Assembly: GCA_049664225.1 (NCBI GenBank)
Contig: JBATEX010000190.1
Coordinates: 1 to 64,000, forward strand
DNA: 64,000 bases
Direction of reading: 5' to 3'
DNA from: JAUVRX01 sp049664225
GTDB taxonomy: Bacteria > Acidobacteriota > Thermoanaerobaculia > Multivoradales > JAHEKO01
Shown here: one piece after another, positions 43,171 through 50,657 of the stretch
Layout: every line of letters begins with the position of its first letter
Numbering within the stretch: position 1 is the stretch's first letter
Program-made: the position numbers and the translations under genes
Notes under the pieces: model-generated
What the model was told of the DNA's origin: nothing
Seen by the model: only the letters and a program-made list of their open reading frames with translations
Databases searched by the model: none

Positions 43171-43584
43171 ATGCCTATCCAAGGTCATATCGGGATCTTT
43201 CTGATCGCCACCGTCGTCTGGGCGGGCTTCTGGATTGCTGGACTGCCCTACTACTACCAGCAGTACTCCAGACTCTTCATGATCTGGTTTGACTCTCTTG
43301 TATTGATTCCCATCGCCGCCATCGCCTATCTTGTTCTGAGGCGCCTGCGACCCGAGAAGCGGCTTGCGACTGCATGCTGGCTGGCTTTCTATTTCACAGT
43401 TCCTCTAGCAGTCTACGATTGGCTCTACTGCGGCCTCTATTTGGGCCACGGTGTGCAGTTCATTCAAAAATACTGGTATCTGACCGTCTACTACGCAATA
43501 CCCTGGATTCTCTTGCCAATCATGGCGCTTCTCCTGAATCGCACTCGCTCAGGGGCAAAGGACGATTCGAGCTTGGGCCGTTGA
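43171..43584 (+). CDS. Four-helix membrane protein of unknown function
   Basis: 137 residues with about four hydrophobic helices: 'IGIFLIATVVWAGFWIAGL', 'LVLIPIAAIAYLVL', 'LAFYFTVPLAVYDWLYCGLYL' and 'YYAIPWILLPIMALLL'. Aromatic residues are frequent (YYYQQY, YDWLY). The family is not recognised. It starts 34 bases after the methyltransferase with 'GGAGGC' nearby, so the two are likely one transcript from copy D. Confidence 0.66.
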   Translation: MPIQGHIGIFLIATVVWAGFWIAGLPYYYQQYSRLFMIWFDSLVLIPIAAIAYLVLRRLRPEKRLATACWLAFYFTVPLAVYDWLYCGLYLGHGVQFIQKYWYLTVYYAIPWILLPIMALLLNRTRSGAKDDSSLGR

Positions 43585-43586
43585 GT

Positions 43587-43619
43587 CCCTCAGTACAAGC
43601 ACAGACAGGCTGGGACAGG
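43587..43619 (+). repeat. 33-base intergenic repeat, copy 2
   Basis: Second copy of the repeat at 42036, directly after the stop codon of the membrane-protein gene and 43 bases before promoter copy C. Confidence 0.6.
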
Positions 43620-43662
43620 ATCTGACAGCTCGCCTCCAACCGGTCTTCCTTCACCCGGTTTC

Positions 43663-43691
43663 TGGACATCTGCTCCGCAGGGGAGTAGCGT
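43663..43691 (+). promoter_or_regulatory. Repeated promoter-like element, copy C
   Basis: TGGACA (43663-43668), 17-base spacer, TAGCGT (43686-43691). Copies B and C are nearly identical over about 63 bases, including the 5' part of the riboswitch leader. Confidence 0.62.
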
Positions 43692-43725
43692 CTTAGCTAC
43701 CTCGACAAAGGTACGCCAGCCGAAA
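43692..43725 (+). promoter_or_regulatory. 5' half of a GEMM-like leader without its 3' half
   Basis: CTCGACAAAGGTACGCC and the 'CAGCCGAAA' stem start match the aptamer at 36287-36312, but the CAAAGCC and GGGCTGCCGAA parts are absent; the sequence passes straight to a GGGAGG ribosome-binding site. It is likely an inactivated leader. Confidence 0.55.
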
Positions 43726-43747
43726 CTCAGAGACGGGAGGTGCTCCA

Positions 43748-44983
43748 GTGATCACTCGCGTAGGGACTCACTTCTGGACGTCAGTGTTGGCACTGCTAGG
43801 CATGCTCACCATACCGTTGCCAGGCAAGGCTGCGGACATCCACGTCAACACCACCGCGGACACCAACGACGGACTTTGCATTCCACCCTTCGGCTGCTCC
43901 CTCCGGGATGCGGTCATGATCGCCAACTCCAACCCCGGGAAGGACACGATCCACCTCCCGGTGGGGGTCTACAGCCTGACGATTTCCGGCCCCGGCGGAG
44001 CAGAAGAGGGTGATCTGGACATCTCCGACGACGTCGACATCGAGGGATCGGGCGCCAGTGTCACGGTTATCGATGGGCTTTCTGATGACAACGTCTTCCA
44101 AATCCCTGGTGTGGGCGCGCTCGGTTACCCGCTGCTGCAGCTCTTCGATCTCACCATCGCTGGAGGGTCGAGGGGAGTGTGGAGCCAAGATGCATCCCTG
44201 TACCTCTGGCGGTGCGTGGTGGAGGGTGCATCCCTCGGCGGTGTCGTTGGGTCTTTTACAGCGATCTTGATAGTCGACTCGGTCATCCGTGAAAACGGAT
44301 CCGCGGGCGGATTCGGGGGGGTCCGCATTGCAGGCGCAGACGGCTTCCTGTGGGTCCTCAGATCCACGATCGCCGACAACATGGGGGATGAATTCGGCGG
44401 GGCATCCTGCTCGGTTGACGCCTCGGCGACATTTACCAACGCCACCATCACCGGCAACTCTTCCTTCAACGGAACCTCCGGTGGGTTCGATGCGCTGGGC
44501 TGCGATGTTCTGATCACCGGCAGCACCCTTGCCGGCAACCTGCAGAATGACCTCGACTTGGGTGTGCATCCGACAATCCGGAGCACCGTGACCGTGAGGA
44601 ACACCTATATCGGTTCACAGTGCCCCCTCGGCACGGCCAACCAGGTCACCTCCGAGGGGGGCAATGTTGGTTCGGTCAATTGCGGTCTCTTTCATGCGAG
44701 CGACATCGATTTCGCCGGGGGCACGGCGATCCTGCTGCCACTGGGAGACTACGGCGGGTACACACCCACCATGCCTCCGTTCGGGGTCGGATACAACCCG
44801 CTCGTGGACAACCCGGGCGCCGACCCCAACTGCCTGACGGAAGATCAGCGGGGGATCTCCCGGCCCCAGGATGGTGGTGGAGTCACTATTGCCTGTGACA
44901 CCGGCGCCGTTGAACGGACGCATATCTTCATTAATGGCTTCGAGTCCGGCGACACCTCTGCTTGGTCCAGCACGGTTCACTAG
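43748..44983 (+). CDS. Exported CSLREA-domain beta-helix protein with C-terminal DGFESGD-like motif
   Basis: Signal peptide (residues about 1-29, ending LPGKAAD) followed by the CSLREA-type block 'NTTADTNDGLCIPPFGCSLRD' (cited in part) and 'AVMIANSNPGKDTIHLPVGVY'. The rest is a parallel beta-helix with coils such as 'LWVLRSTIADNMGDEFGGA' and 'TFTNATITGNSSFNG', and it ends 'RPQDGGGVTIACDTGAVE', the usual finish of CSLREA proteins. The last 20 residues are 'HIFINGFESGDTSAWSSTVH'. GTG 43748 has GGGAGG 7 bases upstream. Promoter copy C lies about 56 bases upstream. A terminator follows at 45008. Confidence 0.84.
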   Translation: MITRVGTHFWTSVLALLGMLTIPLPGKAADIHVNTTADTNDGLCIPPFGCSLRDAVMIANSNPGKDTIHLPVGVYSLTISGPGGAEEGDLDISDDVDIEGSGASVTVIDGLSDDNVFQIPGVGALGYPLLQLFDLTIAGGSRGVWSQDASLYLWRCVVEGASLGGVVGSFTAILIVDSVIRENGSAGGFGGVRIAGADGFLWVLRSTIADNMGDEFGGASCSVDASATFTNATITGNSSFNGTSGGFDALGCDVLITGSTLAGNLQNDLDLGVHPTIRSTVTVRNTYIGSQCPLGTANQVTSEGGNVGSVNCGLFHASDIDFAGGTAILLPLGDYGGYTPTMPPFGVGYNPLVDNPGADPNCLTEDQRGISRPQDGGGVTIACDTGAVERTHIFINGFESGDTSAWSSTVH

Positions 44984-45007
44984 CTCGATCCCAAGCTCAC
45001 CTAGTCA

Positions 45008-45036
45008 GGGCCGGGCCTCACGCCCGGCCCTTTCTT
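45008..45036 (+). terminator. Intrinsic terminator after the CSLREA gene
   Basis: GGGCCGGGC (45008-45016) pairs with GCCCGGCCC (45022-45030) around CTCAC, then TTTCTT. It closes the secretome region. Confidence 0.88.
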
Positions 45037-45221
45037 CACCTCAACGATGAGAAGGGGCGACAGCGAGAAACCTCTCCGCTAAGCCTGCATTTCAGACCTG
45101 ATTCGAGGGGGATTCAAATTGGCCGCAGTGTTAGCTTTTCGTTAACTCCGGACCAATACAGTCCCGCCCAGCTCTTGGGCAGGACTTCCTGCAAACTACT
45201 GATTCTTAGGGGTTTAAACAT

Positions 45222-45298
45222 TGGTCGGGACGGCGAGATTTGAACTCGCGACCCCCTGAACCCCATTCAGGTGCGCTACCAGGCTGCGCCACGTCCCG
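45222..45298 (-). tRNA. tRNA-Pro (anticodon GGG)
   Basis: Full cloverleaf on the minus strand: acceptor CGGGACG with CGTCCCG, D-arm GCGC...GCGC with CCTGGTA loop, anticodon stem CCTGA/TCAGG around ATGGGGT (anticodon GGG), T-arm with GTTCAAATC, and an encoded CCA end. It lies next to the MerR-type and IHF genes. Confidence 0.96.
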
Positions 45299-45313
45299 AC
45301 CGGAAGCGGGATC

Positions 45314-45811
45314 TTATCTCTTTTTGGTACCTGTATCCAGAAGGGCGAGGATCTCCTGAGCCTGGCTCAGGGCGTTGTTGATTCCGGCCTCGAGCTCCTT
45401 GACCTTGGCGGATTCGCCTTCCCCACCCTTGCTAGCGCGACCCTCGGTCTTCTGCTTGGTCTCCACGGTCTTCTCTGGCTCGGCTGGCGTCTTCTCTGGC
45501 TTGGCCGTAACCGCTTTCTTCGGCAGGCTCTTGCTACTCAAGTCCAATGGCCTCAACGGCTTCAGTCCTCCACCCTCCAGCTCGCCCTCGAGTCGCTTCT
45601 TGGCCCCGGCGATGGTGAAACCCTCTTCGTAGAGTAACTCCTTGATACGACCGATTACCTTGAGATCCTCTTCCGTGTAGGTCCGCTGGCCGGACTTGCT
45701 CTTGCTGGGGCTCAGGGAGGTGAACTCGGTCTCCCAGTACCGGAGCACATACGGCTGGATGTCCAGGACCTTGCAGGCTTCGCCGATCTTGTAGTAGAGC
45801 TTCTTTGCCAC
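45314..45811 (-). CDS. MerR-type HTH transcriptional regulator
   Basis: The N-terminal MerR DNA-binding domain is clear: 'YYKIGEACKVLDIQPYVLRYWE' (cited in part) then 'SGQRTYTEEDLKVIGRIKELLYEEGFTIAGAKKRL'. The C-terminal 90 residues are Lys/Glu/Pro-rich and end in a short helix ('ELEAGINNALSQAQEILALL'); there are no metal-binding Cys, so this is not a metal sensor of the MerR subtype. GTG 45811 has GGAG 7 bases upstream. It sits between ihfA (upstream) and tRNA-Pro (downstream), an order seen in other bacteria, from memory. The effector is unknown. Confidence 0.87.
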   Translation of the reverse strand: MAKKLYYKIGEACKVLDIQPYVLRYWETEFTSLSPSKSKSGQRTYTEEDLKVIGRIKELLYEEGFTIAGAKKRLEGELEGGGLKPLRPLDLSSKSLPKKAVTAKPEKTPAEPEKTVETKQKTEGRASKGGEGESAKVKELEAGINNALSQAQEILALLDTGTKKR

Positions 45812-45876
45812 CAGATGACTCCTATCTCGAAAAGGTACTGTCAGGCAACACGACAGCTCGGCTGTGCGGGCTCAGA

Positions 45877-46215
45877 TCAACTCTCTTCAGACTTCGCATC
45901 CTCTACAGCACTTTGCAACTTCTTGGCTGGCCGAAAGCTCAGCCCCTTGTGAGACGGTATGTAGATCGACTCACCACTGACCGGGCTCACCCCGCGACGG
46001 CCCTCTCGCCTGGTCACTTCGAACACCCCGAAGTTCTGGATCTTGACCTTGCGGCCCTCGAGCAGGCTGGTCTTCACCGTGCCGAGGATCGTGTCCACCA
46101 CCTCTACGGCCTCGTTCTTGGTGAGCCCACCGTGAAGGTCATAGACCAGCCCAGCCAGATCCCCTTTGGTCAGACCTTTCTTGAGCGACGTCGTCGATGC
46201 GGCTTTCTTGACCAT
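45877..46215 (-). CDS. ihfA: Integration host factor / HU-family DNA-bending protein (IhfA-like)
   Basis: Bends DNA sharply and organises nucleoid, recombination and promoter structures. The HU/IHF fold is clear: 'LTKGDLAGLVYDLHGGLTKNEAVEVVDTIL' (helices), 'LLEGRKVKIQNFGVFEVTRREGRRGVSPVSGESI' (beta arms, with the RxGRxxxP-like proline) and 'SFRPAKKLQSAV'. The N-terminus carries a Lys-rich extension of about 16 residues. At 112 residues it fits IHF-alpha more than plain HU. It is 65 bases upstream of the merR-type gene on the same strand. Assignment to ihfA rather than a HU paralogue is provisional. Confidence 0.87.
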   Translation of the reverse strand: MVKKAASTTSLKKGLTKGDLAGLVYDLHGGLTKNEAVEVVDTILGTVKTSLLEGRKVKIQNFGVFEVTRREGRRGVSPVSGESIYIPSHKGLSFRPAKKLQSAVEDAKSEES

Positions 46216-46331
46216 TCATCTGCCCAGAGCGAGACCTCAAGTATCACTTCTGAGAATCTACATGAAGTATACGTCCTGAACTGTCGATCCTCAAGTCGTT
46301 TTCCTCTCGGGTCAAGAGGCCCGACTCTCCT

Positions 46332-47630
46332 CTATTCTGTCCGGATCACCAGCCGTATCGGAATACCCCAAAGGCCCAACTCTCGCCGCAGGAAGTTCTC
46401 GAGATACCGACGGTAAGGGGCCTGTCGAGGGAGTCGCCGGTTGGCGAACACCACAAAAGTCGGTGGCGCGGAGGAGACCTGCGTGGCGTACTTCAGCTTC
46501 CAGGGTTTCCCGGCCAGGTGTGGCGCTCGATGCCTGGCTACGGCAGCGGCCAGGATCCGATTCAACTCCGAAGTGCCGGGACGTGTATCCAGCAAGCTCA
46601 GGAGTGCGGCGGCAGCTGGCAGGACCTTCTCGACTGCCCTACCGGTAAGCGCGGAGATGTTCACTCTCGGTGGGCTGGCGAGCAGCTCCTCCAGGCGCTG
46701 AGAGGTCTCATCCAGGCGTTCTCGGCTCTTCTCATTGAGGAGATCCCATTTGTTGAGCAGTACGACACTGGGCCGGCCAAGCTCCCAGGCCGTGCCGGCA
46801 ATTGCCAGATCGCCGCTGGTTATGCCCTGAGAGGCGTCGATGACGAGCAGCGCCACGTCCGCCCGGTCGAGTTGCCGGCGCGCCATCATGACGGCCAGCT
46901 CTTCCGGGGCACCCGAGACCTGACTGCGTCGACGAATTCCGGCCGTGTCGATCAGCAGGTACTCTTCGCCGTCGCTCGTCAACAGTGTGTCGATAGGGTC
47001 TCGCGTGGTCCCGGGCACTGGCGATACCAGGGCCCGGTTCTCGCCCAGCATCCGGTTCAGCAATGACGATTTGCCGACGTTGGGGCGTCCGACTATCGCC
47101 AGGTGTGGAGCATCGATCTCTTCCGCCTCCACCGCCGGCGGCAGCATCTCGGCAATCGCATCGTGAAGGTCACCGATTCCCAAGGCGTGCTCCGCTGAGA
47201 CCAGGATCTGCTTGTCGAACCCGAGTCGGTAGAACTCGAAGTACCCCTCCTGCGCTGCCCTCGTGTCGGCCTTGTTCACTACCAGGATGGACGGCTTCGA
47301 GTACGCTCGCAGCGCCTGCCAGACGGTCTCGTCTGCGGGTACGAGGCCCTCCTTGCCGTCCACGACGAAAATCAGTAGGTCGCTTTCTTCCACCGCCAGG
47401 AGTACCTGCTGATTCAGCCCGAGGAGATCGTCACCGGGCACCAAACCACCGGTGTCGACCAACACGACCGAACCCTGATCGTCGAGCTCCATTTGCCCTG
47501 TGATCCGATCGCGGGTGACGCCGGGCTGGTCGTGAACGATGGCTTTTCGCTGCCGTAGAAGTCGATTGAAAAGTGTCGATTTCCCGACGTTGGGCCGGCC
47601 GACGATGGCCACCGAAGGCGTGATGCCCAT
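46332..47630 (-). CDS. der: Ribosome-biogenesis GTPase Der (EngA)
   Basis: Essential GTPase with two tandem G domains that acts in 50S ribosomal assembly. P-loops GRPNVGKST (residue about 10) and GRPNVGKSS (about 185), the switch motif 'PGVTRDR' and 'PGTTRDPIDT', and NKAD and NKWD are all visible. A C-terminal KH-like domain carries 'APHLAGKPWKLKYATQVSSAPPTFVVFANRR' (cited in part). I use ATG 47630 (432 residues) instead of the longer frame, whose extra 13 residues overlap the preceding gene. It is part of a minus-strand run with a lipoprotein gene and rnr. Confidence 0.96.
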   Translation of the reverse strand: MGITPSVAIVGRPNVGKSTLFNRLLRQRKAIVHDQPGVTRDRITGQMELDDQGSVVLVDTGGLVPGDDLLGLNQQVLLAVEESDLLIFVVDGKEGLVPADETVWQALRAYSKPSILVVNKADTRAAQEGYFEFYRLGFDKQILVSAEHALGIGDLHDAIAEMLPPAVEAEEIDAPHLAIVGRPNVGKSSLLNRMLGENRALVSPVPGTTRDPIDTLLTSDGEEYLLIDTAGIRRRSQVSGAPEELAVMMARRQLDRADVALLVIDASQGITSGDLAIAGTAWELGRPSVVLLNKWDLLNEKSRERLDETSQRLEELLASPPRVNISALTGRAVEKVLPAAAALLSLLDTRPGTSELNRILAAAVARHRAPHLAGKPWKLKYATQVSSAPPTFVVFANRRLPRQAPYRRYLENFLRRELGLWGIPIRLVIRTE

Positions 47631-47638
47631 TGCGTTGC

Positions 47639-48100
47639 CTATTGGATGGTGCGGAAGAGGACCCGCCATCGACCGTCGTCGCGTTTCAACTGGTACTTGA
47701 CCCGATTGGGCTGCTCGAGTTGGGTCGAAAGGACCTGATCGGCGCCCGTGGCGCGAATTTCCAAATCCCAGATCTCGAGCGTCGTGACATAGCAGTTCGA
47801 GTAGTTCCAGACGTTGGAGTCCTCGACGGTGAGGCTGCGAAAGGTGGGTACCAGCCGACGCCCCTGGAACGACAAGTCCTCGATCCGTTTATGGACACGG
47901 GCGATCTCCTTTTCTGCCGCCAGGCCCTCGAGAAGACTCAGGTCACCGGTCGCATAGACCTCTCCCAGGAGCGGCAGATAGGTCTCGAGTGTGGCCTGGA
48001 TCTCATCGCGATCCACCTGCTCCTGCTCTTCGGAGGGGCCGCAGGCAAACACCGTCAGCGCCATCAGCAGCCCACACGCGAGTCGAAGTTCGAGTTTCAT
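47639..48100 (-). CDS. Small lipoprotein of unknown function
   Basis: The signal peptide with lipobox is clear (LLMALTVFAC, then GPSEEQ), giving a mature protein of about 135 residues. The mature part begins with a helix ('QVDRDEIQATLETYLPLLGEVYATGDLSLLEG', cited in part) and ends in beta strands ('YVTTLEIWDLEIRATG', 'DDGRWRVLFRT'), which looks like an NTF2/IMS-like alpha+beta fold. I cannot assign a role. It is 8 bases from der and 34 bases from rnr, so probably co-transcribed. Confidence 0.75.
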   Translation of the reverse strand: MKLELRLACGLLMALTVFACGPSEEQEQVDRDEIQATLETYLPLLGEVYATGDLSLLEGLAAEKEIARVHKRIEDLSFQGRRLVPTFRSLTVEDSNVWNYSNCYVTTLEIWDLEIRATGADQVLSTQLEQPNRVKYQLKRDDGRWRVLFRTIQ

Positions 48101-48134
48101 GGTTCTAGTGTAGCAATCCGAGAAGGCCGGACCC

Positions 48135-50339
48135 CTACCTCGGCGATCGTCGGCGCTGCCGTCTCGGCCGTGACTGTCGCGGCTCGGGCATTCCCTCGAT
48201 GGCCAGGCTCAGGCCTCGCTGCCGAGGATCGACTCCGGTGAGAACGACATCGACCCGATCGGCGAGTCGGTAGATCTTGCCGTTCTCTTGTCCAATCAAT
48301 CGATGGCTGTCGGCTTCATAGACGTAGAAGTCATCGGCCATGGACCGAATGGGCACCAGACCGTCCACGAAGTAGTCGCTCAACTGCACGAAGAGTCCGA
48401 AAGGCTGCACCCCGGTAACCCTGCCGGAGAATTTCTCCCCGATCCTTCCGGCCAGGAGCCTGACGAGCTTCCACTGCAGGAGTTGGCGCTCGGCACGCTC
48501 CGCCCGCCTCTCTGTGAAGCTGCAATGCTCGGCAATCGAAGGCAGACGTGACTCGAGTAGCGAGTCCTTCCCCTCGGCTGGCTCAGACCCCTGCAGCAGC
48601 CTCTTGAGCTGACGATGCACCAGGAGATCAGGGTAGCGTCGAATCGGCGAGGTGAAGTGCGTGTAGTGGGTGGATCCCAGGGCGTAGTGACCTCGGCATT
48701 CCGGGTCGTAGGCCGCCTGCTGCATGGCTCGTAGCACGAGCGACGAAACAAACGGTTCCTCCGGCTTTCCTTCGGCCTGTTTCAGCAGGGCCTGCAGAGC
48801 GGCGGGGTTCAACAGCTGCAGGTCTCCTTCCAGCTTCAGTCCCAGGGGCTTGACCACGCTCCGCAGCTCCTCCAGTGATGTCGATTGCGGGGGATCGTGC
48901 ACCCGGTACACCGCCGGGGTCTCATGAGAGTCCAAGTGGAATGCCACGGCTTCGTTGGCCGCGATCATCAACTCCTCGATGATTCGATGGGCGATGTTGC
49001 GCTCTCCAGGGCGGACTCCGACTGTAAATCCCTCCTCATCGAGAATCACGTCACCTTCGGGCAGATCGAAGTCGATCGAGCCACGGTCCATCCTTCGACG
49101 GTTGAGTACCCGCGCGAGTGCCTCGGCAGCACGGAGCATCGTCAGCACCGGACCATATTCCTGCTCGTCTTTGGTCTCCGGCTCTTCCAACAGTCGTCGC
49201 ACCTCGCCATAGGTGAGCCTTCGGCTGCTGCGAATCACCGTCGTATCGAAGCTGCGCGACTCGACCTCGCCCGCCGGGGAAAACTCCAGAAAGGCCGAAA
49301 GCGTCAATCGGACGACATCCGGGCGTAGAGAACAGAGTCCGTTGGAGAGGGTCTCGGGCAGCATCGGAATCGCCCGATCCGGGAAATAGACGCTCGTGCC
49401 CCTGCGGAAAGCCTCGAGGTCCAGCGCATCCCCCTCGGACACATAGTGCGACACATCTGCGATGTGCACCGCGACGCTGAATCCGCCATCGGGTCGTTGC
49501 TCGACGGAGATCGCGTCGTCAAAGTCCCTGGCGCTCTCGCCATCGATGGTCACAGCGGTCTGGGTGGTGAGATCTCTTCGACCTTCGAGATCGCTTTCGA
49601 GGGGGTCCTCGCCGAATCTCTCGGCCTCGGCCAGCGCCTCTACGGGAAAGTTCTCCGGGATCCGGAAGTGACGCAGCATGACGAGCACATCCACTCCAGG
49701 AGAGCTGGCGCTTCCCAAGACCTCGGTAACACGCCCCTTCAAGGGACCTCGGGACCCTCTGCGCGGATCCAAGACCTCGACCACCACATACTGATCCTCG
49801 AGCCGATTGTCTCCGCCCGTGACTTCCAGATCGAGATTCACTTTGGGATCGAACGGCACCAGCCAACGCCGGTCGCCTTCGAAATCCAGGGTGCCGACTA
49901 CCGTGCGGAGTGGTCGCTCCAGAACACGTACGATCGTCGCTTCCGGTAGGCGATCGCCTGCCTTCCTACCAGAGGCCTCGACCCGACGAATGAGGACCCG
50001 ATCCCTGTCGATGGCACCCTTGAGATTGCGCCGCGAAACGAAGTAGCCGGCCTCCCACCGATCTCCTGTCCGGATGAGTGCATCGCCCTTCTCGAGCTGA
50101 TTCACTTGACCGACGATCCATTTCGTGTGGCGGATGGCCATCCAGCGTTGATTCCATTCCACCGCCAGGCCGTCACGTTGGAGACCTCCGAGAGCCTGCT
50201 CGACCGCTGAGGCGTCCCAGTCCGGAGCCATCTTCTTTTGCAGCTCGACCAGCTGCATCCCTTTTGTGCCTGCCGCCATCAGCCTCTCCAGCACATCCTG
50301 GCGAGTCACCCCGTCCAGGCCGCTCAATTCAGTTGACAC
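48135..50339 (-). CDS. rnr: Ribonuclease R (RNB-family 3'-5' exoribonuclease)
   Basis: Degrades structured RNA from the 3' end. It has a helix-turn-helix-like N-terminus (about residues 1-70), two cold-shock OB domains, and the RNB catalytic domain with 'DGESARDFDDAISVEQ' (the Asp residues that hold Mg). 'YPDLLVHRQLKRLL' and the C-terminal S1 domain ('RVTGVQPFGLFVQLSDYFVDGLVPIRSM', cited in part) complete it. The length of 734 residues fits RNase R better than RNase II. GTG 50339 has GGGAGGG 9 bases upstream. A basic tail (QSRPRRQRRRSPR) is typical. It is divergent from tRNA-Leu. Confidence 0.95.
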   Translation of the reverse strand: MSTELSGLDGVTRQDVLERLMAAGTKGMQLVELQKKMAPDWDASAVEQALGGLQRDGLAVEWNQRWMAIRHTKWIVGQVNQLEKGDALIRTGDRWEAGYFVSRRNLKGAIDRDRVLIRRVEASGRKAGDRLPEATIVRVLERPLRTVVGTLDFEGDRRWLVPFDPKVNLDLEVTGGDNRLEDQYVVVEVLDPRRGSRGPLKGRVTEVLGSASSPGVDVLVMLRHFRIPENFPVEALAEAERFGEDPLESDLEGRRDLTTQTAVTIDGESARDFDDAISVEQRPDGGFSVAVHIADVSHYVSEGDALDLEAFRRGTSVYFPDRAIPMLPETLSNGLCSLRPDVVRLTLSAFLEFSPAGEVESRSFDTTVIRSSRRLTYGEVRRLLEEPETKDEQEYGPVLTMLRAAEALARVLNRRRMDRGSIDFDLPEGDVILDEEGFTVGVRPGERNIAHRIIEELMIAANEAVAFHLDSHETPAVYRVHDPPQSTSLEELRSVVKPLGLKLEGDLQLLNPAALQALLKQAEGKPEEPFVSSLVLRAMQQAAYDPECRGHYALGSTHYTHFTSPIRRYPDLLVHRQLKRLLQGSEPAEGKDSLLESRLPSIAEHCSFTERRAERAERQLLQWKLVRLLAGRIGEKFSGRVTGVQPFGLFVQLSDYFVDGLVPIRSMADDFYVYEADSHRLIGQENGKIYRLADRVDVVLTGVDPRQRGLSLAIEGMPEPRQSRPRRQRRRSPR

Positions 50340-50372
50340 CTTCAGTTACCCTCCCTAGAATCCACGGTGGCC

Positions 50373-50459
50373 GCGAAAGTGGCGGAATTGGTAGACGCGC
50401 AAGGTTCAGGACCTTGTGCCCGCAAGGGCGTGGGGGTTCGAGTCCCCCCTTTCGCACCA
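50373..50459 (+). tRNA. tRNA-Leu (anticodon CAG)
   Basis: Class II tRNA with acceptor GCGAAAG/CTTTCGC, D-loop TTGGTAGA, anticodon stem CAAGG/CCTTG around TTCAGGA (anticodon CAG), a long variable arm (TGCCCGCAAGGGCG), T-arm GTTCGAGTC and encoded CCA. Confidence 0.96.
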
Positions 50460-50567
50460 GAGTTCCTCTTCGGCCCAGCAACAAGTGACATCGTAACCGA
50501 TCGCCTGGCAGCGGTGACGTTCGATCTTCGTTCCAATTCTCATTAGCCTCTTGCCTCCTTTTCGCGC

Positions 50568-50585
50568 TTGTGAGATCCTTCACAA
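50568..50585. promoter_or_regulatory. Rex operator upstream of rex
   Basis: TTGTGAGATCCTTCACAA is a perfect match to the Rex box arms TTGTGA-N6-TCACAA. It lies 72 bases before the rex start codon. Rex bound here when NAD/NADH is high would repress its own gene. Confidence 0.88.
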
Positions 50586-50657
50586 GTCGGTGGTGGCAGC
50601 CACGTGCCCGTTCCACCGGAACTTTTATCTGGGTATCCGCGCCCATACGCTTCTGTC

